This document shows, in pieces, positions 9,081 to 17,547 of a stretch of DNA of 64,000 nt. This DNA comes from Candidatus Melainabacteria bacterium (GTDB lineage: Bacteria > Cyanobacteriota > Vampirovibrionia > Obscuribacterales > Obscuribacteraceae). The notes under the pieces are model-generated. The model was not told the DNA's origin. It saw only the letters and a program-made list of their open reading frames with translations, and made no database searches. The stretch spans positions 867,733 to 931,732 of the forward strand of contig QKMZ01000003.1 of the NCBI GenBank assembly GCA_003242885.1. Direction: 5' to 3'. The stretch's first letter is position 1; each line of letters opens with the position of its first letter. The position numbers were made by a program, and so were the translations under genes.

Positions 9081-9114
9081 TTGCCGGTCGTAAAACCAAG
9101 GAAAGTCTCAATCG

Positions 9115-10722
9115 ATGCTATCTCCGTCGAAGCCGCAAGTTAGCTCCGGCTCATTTATAAAAGATTGGAAGCCAATCGCCGTCATTGGCGTTTTGATCTG
9201 GTCGCTTACAACGCTCTTCCAAGTCGAGCCGGAAAAAACCGTTTCCGACTGGCAAAAGCTAGCCGAACTCACTCCTGACGCACTCAAAATCGAAGTAGAA
9301 AAACGGGTGAGAGAAACTCCCGGCTACGAAAAGATGAATGAGTACGAAAAGGAAGATTTGTACAAGCGCACGACCGACAATGCGCAGATGGCTAACAACA
9401 TGCAAATCATCAAGCATTACAACGGCTACGTCCTTTTCACGACGCTCAAACTTGGTCTCGACTTGCGTGGAGGCAGTCAACTCTTGCTGCAGGCTCTGCC
9501 CAGCAAACTGGTGCCAGAGATCACACCGCAAGTTATGAACGGTGTTGAAACAGTCATCAACAACCGCATCAACAGCCTTGGCGTTTCAGAGACTTTAGTT
9601 CAGCGCTCCGGCAAAGATCGCTTGATTGTTGAAATGCCCGGTATCAAAGATCCGCAACAAGCCAAAGACAGAATTGGTACGACCGCTCTTCTCGAATTCA
9701 AAGAGATGGCCTACGACGAAACCGGACATCCAATCATCGGACCCAATGGCGGTCCCGTTTGGAAAGAAACAGGTTTGACCGGCGCGGACTTCAAGCACGC
9801 GCAAGGCTCGCCAATGGTTGGGGGCGGACTGTGGCGCGTTTCTTTTGAATTCAAACCAGAAGGCGCCAAGAAATTCGGCGAGATGACACAACGTCTGGTC
9901 GGCAGACAAATCGGTATCTTCCTCGACGGAGAACCAACCGACAGAGGACAAGATGGTCGTCCTGTATCGCTTGTCGAATATCGCGGTGTCAATGTGCGCG
10001 AGCCGATTTTAGGCGGCACCGGCGAAATCACAGGCAACTTCAGCCGCGATCAAGCTGTAGACCTGGCAGTAAAACTGAATGCCGGCGCGTTGCCTGTACC
10101 GGTCAAAATCTTGGAAGAAAGAACGGTCGGAGCCACGCTCGGTCAAGACTCCATTCAAAAGAGCTTGCTTGCCGGTGCAGTGGGCATCGCCGCAGTTATG
10201 GTCTTCATGATTCTGGTTTACGGACTGCCGGGATTGATCGCTGACGTCGCACTCATTCTATATACGATTACGACGCTGGCTATTTTCAAAGCCGTACCCG
10301 TCACTCTGACATTGGCTGGTATAGCCGGTTTCATCTTGTCAGTCGGTATGGCGGTTGATGCCAACATCCTGATTTTCGAAAGAACAAAAGAAGAACTGAA
10401 TAGTGGCAAAGGTTTGTACGTCGCCATTGAGAATGGCTTCGGAAGAGCCTTTACATCAATTTTCGACAGCAACGTCAACAGTTTGATTGCTTGCGGTGTT
10501 CTTATGCTATGCGGCACATCCATCGTGAAGGGTTTTGCCGTCACACTGGCAATTGGTGTGGCCGTCTCGATGTTTACCGCCATTACAGCCACTCGTGCGA
10601 TGCTGCACTTGATACCGAAGGGCCTCGGCATGTTCGGACACAAGTACGACAAGAAAGGTCACGAGATCAAAAAACAACAGATTTTCAAAGAAACTGAAGC
10701 TGCGAAAGAGGAGGCACGGTGA
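9115..10722 (+). CDS. secD: Protein translocase subunit SecD
   Basis: SecD works with SecF at the SecYEG channel and uses the proton gradient to pull exported proteins through the membrane. The 535-residue protein has one N-terminal membrane helix, a large periplasmic P1 region starting with the family motif LGLDLRGGSQLLL, and a C-terminal RND-type membrane block with the conserved VGMAVDANILIFER. The start follows AAGGAAAG. It overlaps secF by four bases (ATGA-type, GTG start). No yajC is seen beside it. Confidence 0.96.
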   Translation: MLSPSKPQVSSGSFIKDWKPIAVIGVLIWSLTTLFQVEPEKTVSDWQKLAELTPDALKIEVEKRVRETPGYEKMNEYEKEDLYKRTTDNAQMANNMQIIKHYNGYVLFTTLKLGLDLRGGSQLLLQALPSKLVPEITPQVMNGVETVINNRINSLGVSETLVQRSGKDRLIVEMPGIKDPQQAKDRIGTTALLEFKEMAYDETGHPIIGPNGGPVWKETGLTGADFKHAQGSPMVGGGLWRVSFEFKPEGAKKFGEMTQRLVGRQIGIFLDGEPTDRGQDGRPVSLVEYRGVNVREPILGGTGEITGNFSRDQAVDLAVKLNAGALPVPVKILEERTVGATLGQDSIQKSLLAGAVGIAAVMVFMILVYGLPGLIADVALILYTITTLAIFKAVPVTLTLAGIAGFILSVGMAVDANILIFERTKEELNSGKGLYVAIENGFGRAFTSIFDSNVNSLIACGVLMLCGTSIVKGFAVTLAIGVAVSMFTAITATRAMLHLIPKGLGMFGHKYDKKGHEIKKQQIFKETEAAKEEAR

Positions 10723-11687
10723 AGGGCATAAAGATAGACCTGGTCAAATATCGCTGGATCTGGCTAGGCATTTCCGGTGTCATCTTGGTGCCTGGAATTA
10801 TCGCCATGGTCATCTGCATGACCAAATTCAATTCGCCGCTCAAGCCGGGAATTGACTTCACGGGCGGCTCGATTCTGCAATACCAATTTGAAAAACCAGC
10901 CCCACTCGACACAGTCAGAGCGGTGCTCAACGAATCCGGCTTCGAAGGTTCGCAAGTTCAGCAAGCATTCATCTCCGGAAAAGAAGTCATCGTCATGCGC
11001 ACGAAGGCAATCGACAGCGAAGACGAAAAGCGCAAACTGGACGCAGATCTGACTTCGAAGCTGGGTCAATTCAAAGTTTTGTCAGTGGACAAAGTCAGTG
11101 CAACGGTCGGACCAGAATTGCTGTCGAGTGGTCTAATCGCGCTTATCGTCACGTTCTTGATGATGGTCGGCTACATCTCATATCGATTCCAATTCGACTA
11201 TGCCGTTTGTGCGATCGCATCACTCCTTCACGACGTTATTGCGCTGTGCGGTATTTTCGCCATCCTCGGATTAGTGATGGGCACAGAAGTAGACAGCTTG
11301 TTTATCTCGGCCGTTCTTACTGTTATCGGTTTTTCTGTTCACGACACAATCGTTGTATTCGATAGAGTCAGAGAAAACGTCAAATACGTTGGCAGCAAAG
11401 CCACAGATGCCAACGGCAACGAGTACAAGAAAAACTTCGGGCATGTCGCCAACGACAGCGTTAATCAAACTCTCGCCCGCTCTATCTACACTTCGTTAAC
11501 CGTAATTATCACTTTGACCGTCCTCTACTTCCTCGGCGGGGTGACGACAAAGGACTTCGTTCTGGCTATGCTCTTGGGTATCATCTCCGGAACCTACTCC
11601 TCAATCTTCAACGCAAGCTGCCTGCTTGTAATGTGGCGAGAGGCAAAAGGAATCGCGACAGCAAAGCCAAAACCCAAAGCGGCTTAG
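10719..11687 (+). CDS. secF: Protein translocase subunit SecF
   Basis: SecF is the partner of SecD in the inner-membrane accessory complex of the Sec pathway. The 322-residue protein has an N-terminal helix, the periplasmic motif PGIDFTGGSILQ, and five C-terminal membrane helices with the family block GFSVHDTIVVFDRVREN. The GTG start overlaps the end of secD, so both are translated from one mRNA. A soluble insertion with KNFGHVANDSVNQTLARS is the usual SecF loop. Confidence 0.96.
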   Translation: MKGIKIDLVKYRWIWLGISGVILVPGIIAMVICMTKFNSPLKPGIDFTGGSILQYQFEKPAPLDTVRAVLNESGFEGSQVQQAFISGKEVIVMRTKAIDSEDEKRKLDADLTSKLGQFKVLSVDKVSATVGPELLSSGLIALIVTFLMMVGYISYRFQFDYAVCAIASLLHDVIALCGIFAILGLVMGTEVDSLFISAVLTVIGFSVHDTIVVFDRVRENVKYVGSKATDANGNEYKKNFGHVANDSVNQTLARSIYTSLTVIITLTVLYFLGGVTTKDFVLAMLLGIISGTYSSIFNASCLLVMWREAKGIATAKPKPKAA

Positions 11688-11845
11688 CGTTTTACTGTCT
11701 CTGACATGTACTGTACAAATGCTCTGCTAAAATCTCGTAGAGTCTAAATACAAATAGTTCGAGACAAACAACTGGTGTCCCTTCCCGCTGCTCAAACAAA
11801 ACGAAATTCGTTTTGAACCAGAATCCCAATTCCAAGGATTTGTTC

Positions 11846-12151
11846 ATGGACCCTAATGATCAAAAAGAAGAAGACCTCAACGACGAGCAAAAGTGGGACA
11901 TACTCACCCGCCCCGAGAAGCTCGGCGAGATTCTTCTCAAGCACGGCAAAATCACGCTCGTGCAATTAGAAGCTCTGATCAAAGAGCAAGAGAAGTCTGG
12001 AATGCCTTTTGGCGAGCTGGTCTTGGCCAAGGGCATCATGTCCCGCGAAGACTTGATGAAAGCACTGGATTGGCAGCACAGAAGCGATCAAGTGATCATC
12101 GAATCGCTCACCGAGATGGTCAGCAAGCAAGGCAAGGAAGGCGAAGAATAA
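11846..12151 (+). CDS. Stand-alone GspE N-terminal (MshEN-like) domain protein
   Basis: The small soluble protein is 101 residues from an ATG preceded by AAGGAT; an upstream TTG is less likely. It holds two tandem motifs of the MshEN / type II secretion ATPase N-terminal type. The first is LGEILLKHGKITLVQLEALIKEQ and the second is FGELVLAKGIMSREDLMKALDWQ. In MshE-like ATPases this double motif binds c-di-GMP. Here it stands alone, with acidic flanks and no ATPase. A c-di-GMP receptor or adaptor role is an inference, supported by GGDEF-type genes elsewhere in the window. It precedes an SDR gene by 31 bases. Confidence 0.6.
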   Translation: MDPNDQKEEDLNDEQKWDILTRPEKLGEILLKHGKITLVQLEALIKEQEKSGMPFGELVLAKGIMSREDLMKALDWQHRSDQVIIESLTEMVSKQGKEGEE

Positions 12152-12182
12152 CCACCTTATCCGCCGAAAGCAGACTCGAGAA

Positions 12183-12965
12183 GTGAGATTCAAGAATAAA
12201 ACCGCATACATTACCGGTGGTGGCTCAGGCATTGGCAGAGCGACTGCGATTGCATTTGCCAACGAAGGTGCTTCGGTGGCAATCGTTGATATCGATGCCG
12301 AAGGCGCCCAGAGCACGGCTAAGACCATCGAGGCAGCAGGCGGCAAGTGCCTGGCGATTCATGGAGACATCTCGAATTCAGAACTAGTCACCAACAGTAT
12401 TAGAGAGACAATTTCCAAATTGGGCGGCTTGGATTTTGTCCTCAACAACGCGGGTTGTGAATATGTCGCGCCGCTTCTCGAAACAACCGACGAACAGTGG
12501 GACCAGGTTCTCGATACCAATTTAAAAGGAACATTTATGGTGGCACGCGCCGCCGCCGAGCATATGGTTCGCAATGGATTCGGCGTCATTACAAATAATG
12601 CGTCGGACGCAGGCCTGCGCGGCATCCGCTTAAACGCCGCCTACAGCACCTCCAAAGCCGGAATTATCCACCTGACTAAATCAATTGCACTGGATTACGG
12701 AGCACACGGTGTTCGTTGCAACTGCATCTGCCCCGGCTGCATCAAAACCCCTCTATGTGAGCGCTTCAACAAAGAAGTAGGAGCGCGCGTCGGCAGAAGC
12801 GGGCCTGAAGTTCTGGACGAGTTTGTAAAAGCGAACATACCGATGTTGCGAGTAGGACTTCCCGAAGAAGTGGCTTCCGTCGTGCTTTTCCTGTGCTCAG
12901 ATGATGCGCGCTATGTTTCCGGCGCAACGATTGCGGTCGATGGTGGTCTAACAGCAGGAATGTAG
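12183..12965 (+). CDS. SDR family NAD(P)-dependent oxidoreductase
   Basis: A classical short-chain dehydrogenase/reductase of 260 residues. The cofactor loop TGGGSGIG is at 11-18, NNAG at 88-91, and the catalytic Ser141, Tyr154 and Lys158 are present (YSTSK). An Asp at the end of beta2 (VDID) suggests NAD(H) preference. The C-terminal VSGATIAVDGGL is typical of FabG-like members. GTG is the likely start. A glycosyltransferase gene begins two bases after its stop, so the two are surely cotranscribed and probably act on one glycolipid or carotenoid-like product. The substrate is unknown. Confidence 0.88.
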   Translation: MRFKNKTAYITGGGSGIGRATAIAFANEGASVAIVDIDAEGAQSTAKTIEAAGGKCLAIHGDISNSELVTNSIRETISKLGGLDFVLNNAGCEYVAPLLETTDEQWDQVLDTNLKGTFMVARAAAEHMVRNGFGVITNNASDAGLRGIRLNAAYSTSKAGIIHLTKSIALDYGAHGVRCNCICPGCIKTPLCERFNKEVGARVGRSGPEVLDEFVKANIPMLRVGLPEEVASVVLFLCSDDARYVSGATIAVDGGLTAGM

Positions 12966-12967
12966 CT

Positions 12968-14203
12968 ATGCTCTTTGCCGCATTTCTGCTTATCAACACT
13001 CTGGCGCTGTTTGTTTTTGTCGCGATGATGCTGTCTTTCTTCGCGACGTTTCGTACGGTGCAAAAGTGCGACTTTACAAACGAGAAGCTTCCATCAATAA
13101 GTGTCGTTGTGCCGGTCAGAAATGAAGAAGGCAAAGTGGCCAGATGCCTCGAATCACTTGCCAGGCAAGACTATCCAAACTTCGACATTATCGTTATCAA
13201 CGACAAATCAACCGATTCATCAGGTCAAATCATAACTGAGCTTGCGCAAAAGTTTTCAAACATCATAGTCATTCAAGGCAGAGAAAACCGAACCGGCTGG
13301 CTCGGGAAGTGCAATGCACTAGACCACGGAACACCGCACGCAAAGGGCGATTGGCTTGTTTTTTCTGATGCTGACACTTATCATCACCCCAACTCTCTGA
13401 AAGACGCAATAAGCACCGCAATCAAATACAACGTCGACATGATCTCGTTCATGCCTGTACAAGAATTGTATAGCTTTGGCGAGCGGCTGCTCATGCCGGT
13501 GCTCATAGGCTCTTTCTTGGCGGGCGATCCGACCAACTCGATAAACGATCCGAAAAATCCAAGATCGTATGCCTATGGTCAATACATTATGGTAAAGCGC
13601 ACCACCTATGATGCTATTGGCGGACACGAGTCAGTGAAAGATCAAATTCTCGACGATATTTCTATCGGCCGTGTGACAAAGGAAAAGGGTTTCTCCGTCA
13701 CAGCTTGCGACGGTCGTCCGCTTTACACAGTGAGAATGTACACAAATTTTTCGGAACTTTGGAACGGCTGGACAAAAAATGCATATGCAATTATCAACTG
13801 CAACATGACCAGTCTGATTGGAATCATTCTTTTGCTGAATCTATGGTTTGTGGCTCCATTTGTCACTTTAGCAATCACCTGCGTAAACCCGAGGGGCGCT
13901 TCACATTTTGTTCCACTCTATATGATCTGGGAATTTCTCGCCCTGCAGTTCGCATGTATCTTAATTTGGTACATTAAAAGCACAGCATTCTACAAAGGGC
14001 TGAATCCCCTCTATTTCTTCCTTTTGCCAATTGGGTCGATTCTGACCAGCGCTGTTTACATAAACTCAGCTTATTGCTTTGTCACCGGACGACAAGTCAA
14101 ATGGAAAGACCGCGGCTACTCCGTTGATTCAACTCAAAGAGTCAAGACTTCTTTTGAAAATTCTGCAGAGTCTAGCGAAACGCCGGTTTCCACCCAGCCT
14201 TAG
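12968..14203 (+). CDS. Membrane-bound family 2 glycosyltransferase
   Basis: This 411-residue GT2 enzyme has an N-terminal membrane anchor (1-28), a GT-A catalytic domain and about three C-terminal membrane helices. Catalytic features are VVVPVRNEEGK, NDKSTD, the DXD-like SDADT and the later acidic ILDDISIGR. The layout resembles hopanoid- or carotenoid-associated glycosyltransferases (HpnB/CrtQ type), so a lipid acceptor at the inner membrane is likely, though not proven. It starts two bases after the SDR stop. The last 30 residues are Ser/Thr-rich and probably cytoplasmic. Confidence 0.82.
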   Translation: MLFAAFLLINTLALFVFVAMMLSFFATFRTVQKCDFTNEKLPSISVVVPVRNEEGKVARCLESLARQDYPNFDIIVINDKSTDSSGQIITELAQKFSNIIVIQGRENRTGWLGKCNALDHGTPHAKGDWLVFSDADTYHHPNSLKDAISTAIKYNVDMISFMPVQELYSFGERLLMPVLIGSFLAGDPTNSINDPKNPRSYAYGQYIMVKRTTYDAIGGHESVKDQILDDISIGRVTKEKGFSVTACDGRPLYTVRMYTNFSELWNGWTKNAYAIINCNMTSLIGIILLLNLWFVAPFVTLAITCVNPRGASHFVPLYMIWEFLALQFACILIWYIKSTAFYKGLNPLYFFLLPIGSILTSAVYINSAYCFVTGRQVKWKDRGYSVDSTQRVKTSFENSAESSETPVSTQP

Positions 14204-14248
14204 CTCTCAAACCAATCAGGGAAAAACATAAAAACAAGGAAAAAGAAA

Positions 14249-15421
14249 TCAGACGTAAGCACCAACAAGCGAACGAACAATCTGACTCTCTTCTCGATCG
14301 ATTATTTGCTTGAGTTTCTTTCTCGTCTCTGGTTCTTCATGCTGAGCCAAAGCCCAGTAAGCATGCTCTTTGAGCATCTCATCAGATTCCTCTTGAATGA
14401 ACTCGAAGAGTTTTTTCACAGCTTCAAATTGCTCCTGCGGGGTAATGCCGGTAGAAGAAGCTGCAGCACAATTCCCAAGAATATTGCCGACTACTGTTAG
14501 AGCATTCCGCTTCATCCCGCGCAGCTTCGGACGCCGCAAAGGGGTATGCACAAAACGTTGATGGAACTCTGACTGCGAATCCATTTGCAAAATCGAAAAG
14601 AGATCAAGATAGTGACCAGCTCCTCTTTCCGGAGAAAATTCCTCCCAGGGAGCATGGTTAGGTCTTTGATTATACGGACAAACTTCCTGACACACATCAC
14701 ATCCGAAAACCCAGCTCCCCAACTGCTTCCTCAGCTCCAAGGGGATACCTTCCTTGTTCTCGATGGTCAGATAAGAAATGCATTTATTCGCATTCACGCC
14801 GATACCATATTCGATGGCATCAGTCGGACAGCCTTCTCCACAGCGAAAGCACTTACCGCAAGTTCCTTGATAGGGCTCATCAGCTTCCAGCTCCAGGTCC
14901 GTGATCAGCTCGGCAACGAAGTTGTAAGTGCCCAACATCTGTGGACCGATTATCAAAGTGTGACGACCTGCAAAGCCAAGACCATGCCGTGCGGCGAGAG
15001 CTTGCTCGAACAGGGAAACATCATCCGTGTAGGCCTTTGCAAGGATCTTTCGACCGGTAATTTTTTCAAGGCGCGCATTAAGCTCTCTCAATTTTGCACG
15101 AATTACAACGTGATAATCCAGCCCCACGGCATAACGGGCGACCTTGCCAAAGAAGCCAGGCGGCGGCTCCGGCACCTCCGTGTAATAGCTCACAGACACC
15201 ACGATTGCCGAACGTCCGTCCGGATACAGCATTTGCGGAGATGTTCTAAAATGTGGGTTGCGCTTCAGGTATTCCATACCTGCGGCGTACCCAAGCGCCA
15301 ACCAGCGCTCGTATTCCTGGCGCTCAGCCTCCATGGGTTCAAGTGATGCGATTACTGTGCGCTGAAACCCGAGCTCGGAAGCTATTCGCTTGATCTCTTC
15401 TTTTAGCTGATGCGGCGTCAT
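14249..15421 (-). CDS. queG: Epoxyqueuosine reductase
   Basis: QueG reduces epoxyqueuosine to queuosine in the wobble position of tRNAs with GUN anticodons, using cobalamin and two [4Fe-4S] clusters. The 390-residue protein has the N-terminal cobalamin-dependent domain (DVSLFEQALAARHGLGFAGRHTL block), the ferredoxin-like cluster motifs CGKCFRCGEGCP and CDVCQEVCPYNQ, and a C-terminal HEAT-like segment. It is divergent from queA across only about 50 bases, so the two queuosine genes probably share a control region. Confidence 0.93.
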   Translation of the reverse strand: MTPHQLKEEIKRIASELGFQRTVIASLEPMEAERQEYERWLALGYAAGMEYLKRNPHFRTSPQMLYPDGRSAIVVSVSYYTEVPEPPPGFFGKVARYAVGLDYHVVIRAKLRELNARLEKITGRKILAKAYTDDVSLFEQALAARHGLGFAGRHTLIIGPQMLGTYNFVAELITDLELEADEPYQGTCGKCFRCGEGCPTDAIEYGIGVNANKCISYLTIENKEGIPLELRKQLGSWVFGCDVCQEVCPYNQRPNHAPWEEFSPERGAGHYLDLFSILQMDSQSEFHQRFVHTPLRRPKLRGMKRNALTVVGNILGNCAAASSTGITPQEQFEAVKKLFEFIQEESDEMLKEHAYWALAQHEEPETRKKLKQIIDREESQIVRSLVGAYV

Positions 15422-15476
15422 GGCTCGATAATACCCTGCTTAGCCGAGATTGAGCCGAATGAGAAACCAATAAGTG

Positions 15477-16580
15477 ATGGAAAAACAAGAAACGACCTTT
15501 GAACTTAAAGACTTCGAGTTCGATCTACCAGCCGAACTAATCGCTCAAGAACCGCTGGCAAAGCGTGATGAGTCCAGACTGTTCGTCATCGATCGCCAGG
15601 ACAATAGCTTTAAACACGTTCATTTCAGAGATATTCTCGAATTTTTGAAGCCCGGAGACGTAATCGTAGCCAACGATACACAAGTTATTCCCGCAAAGCT
15701 TTTTCCACGCAGAAAAAGCGGCGGCAATTTAAAAATGCTCCTGCTTAAGCCAACAACTGCATCGGCGGCGGTGTGGGAGGCAATGGCAACATCCATGAAG
15801 CGCCTTAAAGTCGGTGAAGAACTACTACTAGACTCCCCCTCCGGAAAAGTATATCCGCTAGTTTTAAAAGATCTGACAACAGGTCCAGATGGATTCAAGC
15901 GAATTTTGGTAGATTTAGGCGACAGGGAAAACGTTTTTCAAATTCTGCGAGACGTCGGTTATGCGCCGCTTCCACCTTACATTCAACAAGAAAAGGATAG
16001 CCTGGAAGAAATTGGAGAACACAAAAGAGACAAAGATCTCGATCGATACCAAACCGTGTTTGCCCAACACCCAGGCGCTGTTGCGGCTCCAACTGCAGGT
16101 TTGCATTTCACCAAAGATTTGATTGAACAACTTGCAGCCAAAGGCATAGAGATGCACAAAATCACGCTGCACGTTGGTCCTGGTACGTTCAAACCGATTT
16201 CCACAAGCGTTGCTGAACATACAATTGAAGCCGAGACTTACACCATTTCAGAAGCAACCGCAGCAGCAGTAAACGCGGCGAAGAAGCGCGGTTCGCGCAT
16301 AATTGCCGTAGGCACAACCAGTTTGCGCGCTCTAGAAACTGCAGGAAAAACCGGCAACCTTGAAGTGGTGGAAGACGGCAGCACAAGCCTGTATGTACGG
16401 CCCGGACACAAGTTCAATATCGTGGACAGTTTGATTACAAACTTCCATTTGAGCGGTTCGAGTTTACTCGTGCTTGTTGCCGCATTCGCAGGCAGACAGA
16501 CAATCTTGCGCGCCTACGAAGAAGCAGTGGAGCAGCGTTATCGCTTCTACAGCTATGGCGACGCGATGTTGATCTTGTAA
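15477..16580 (+). CDS. queA: S-adenosylmethionine:tRNA ribosyltransferase-isomerase
   Basis: QueA transfers and rearranges the ribosyl part of SAM onto preQ1 in tRNA, giving epoxyqueuosine, the substrate of QueG encoded next door. The protein is 367 residues from the ATG at 15477 (a GTG one codon earlier is possible). It shows the family blocks FDLPAELIAQEPL, VVIANDT-like DVIVANDTQVIPAKL, QTVFAQHPGAVAAPTAGLHFT and ITNFHLSGSSLL. No queC, queD, queE, queF or tgt is in the window. A short palindrome follows the stop. Confidence 0.95.
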   Translation: MEKQETTFELKDFEFDLPAELIAQEPLAKRDESRLFVIDRQDNSFKHVHFRDILEFLKPGDVIVANDTQVIPAKLFPRRKSGGNLKMLLLKPTTASAAVWEAMATSMKRLKVGEELLLDSPSGKVYPLVLKDLTTGPDGFKRILVDLGDRENVFQILRDVGYAPLPPYIQQEKDSLEEIGEHKRDKDLDRYQTVFAQHPGAVAAPTAGLHFTKDLIEQLAAKGIEMHKITLHVGPGTFKPISTSVAEHTIEAETYTISEATAAAVNAAKKRGSRIIAVGTTSLRALETAGKTGNLEVVEDGSTSLYVRPGHKFNIVDSLITNFHLSGSSLLVLVAAFAGRQTILRAYEEAVEQRYRFYSYGDAMLIL

Positions 16581-16583
16581 CGG

Positions 16584-16600
16584 TCGACGCATGGCGTCGA
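16584..16600. terminator. Short-loop palindrome between queA and a GGDEF gene
   Basis: TCGACGC and GCGTCGA pair perfectly around ATG. It lies in the 38-base gap between convergent genes. Similar perfect GC-rich palindromes with three-base loops occur at 25393, 31712, 31742, 44701 and 44823, so this is one of a family. Confidence 0.45.
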
Positions 16601-16618
16601 TCCTACGGTAAAACCCGA

Positions 16619-17371
16619 TTACTCGGCGCCGACGAACTCGGTCATCTGCGCAATGGCAATGTTATTGCCGCCGGTGCGCTCTACAGATTCGCATGCCATG
16701 TCCGCCTGCACAATAAGCTCTTCAGCCTCGCCGGCATGACCTGGACGATGCGCAATACCGATGCTGACAGTGACTTGCAATTGGTGCCATTGCCATTGCA
16801 TAACCGAACTCTCCACATCTTTGCGCAGGCGTTCAGCCGCAATCGTCGCTCCTTTGCCAGGCGTTTCCGGCAAAATAATCAAAAAGCGCTCGTTAACATA
16901 ACGACCCGCCAGGTCAATATCGCTGCGCGTTACAGCGTTGAGACGTTCTCCAACAAAAGCCAACATTGCGTCGGCGGCTGATGGACCGTGAGTCTTCACG
17001 ATATTGTCAAAACCATCTACAGCTACAACGAGTATCGCGATTGGCCGATTAAAACGTTTTCCACGTTTCAGTTCACGCCGCAACATTCTCAGCATGTACT
17101 GAAACTTCAGGCACGGAGTCGTCGCATCGAAAAATGCGTAAGCCTCGATTTCTTCATCCGATAGGGGCTGGTATTCCGGTTGCTGTTGAGCACCGGCGCC
17201 GAAGCGGCTGGCTCCACCGGTCTGCAAGATATCGATTGCTTTCTCTGTGGAATCAAAATCCCAGGTCACCTGGTTGCGAACGTCAGAAACCCGACGATGG
17301 AAGAGATTGTCCTTGATGACCCATTCATCGTTTTTCTTGTTGCCAGGATTCTGACCCGGTTTATTGCTCAT
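16619..17371 (-). CDS. Degenerate GGDEF-domain protein
   Basis: This 250-residue soluble protein has a polar N-terminus (1-90) and one GGDEF-type domain (about 90-245). The active-site signature is replaced by VNERF, so none of the catalytic glycines and only one acidic residue remain; it is unlikely to make c-di-GMP. The I-site is also shifted (SDID in the expected place, with an Arg one residue too early). It shares wording with the protein at 8250 (KRGKRFNRPIAILVVAVDGFD; ARY/GRY before the signature), so they are probably paralogues. The ATG follows AAGGAAGG. The role is unknown. Confidence 0.7.
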   Translation of the reverse strand: MSNKPGQNPGNKKNDEWVIKDNLFHRRVSDVRNQVTWDFDSTEKAIDILQTGGASRFGAGAQQQPEYQPLSDEEIEAYAFFDATTPCLKFQYMLRMLRRELKRGKRFNRPIAILVVAVDGFDNIVKTHGPSAADAMLAFVGERLNAVTRSDIDLAGRYVNERFLIILPETPGKGATIAAERLRKDVESSVMQWQWHQLQVTVSIGIAHRPGHAGEAEELIVQADMACESVERTGGNNIAIAQMTEFVGAE

Positions 17372-17547
17372 AAAGCAACAGCCTTCCTTACCAGTATTGG
17401 AGCACGGGGATTAACCACCAAATTTATTCCCTATGAGGAAAAAGTCAATCTCAAAGCAGGAGAAAACCCTACTAAGTTAAACAAGCCGAGGACCACCGAC
17501 TGCGGGAGTTTCAGGTCAAGCGCAGGAGCGACACGTTGTCAATACAG

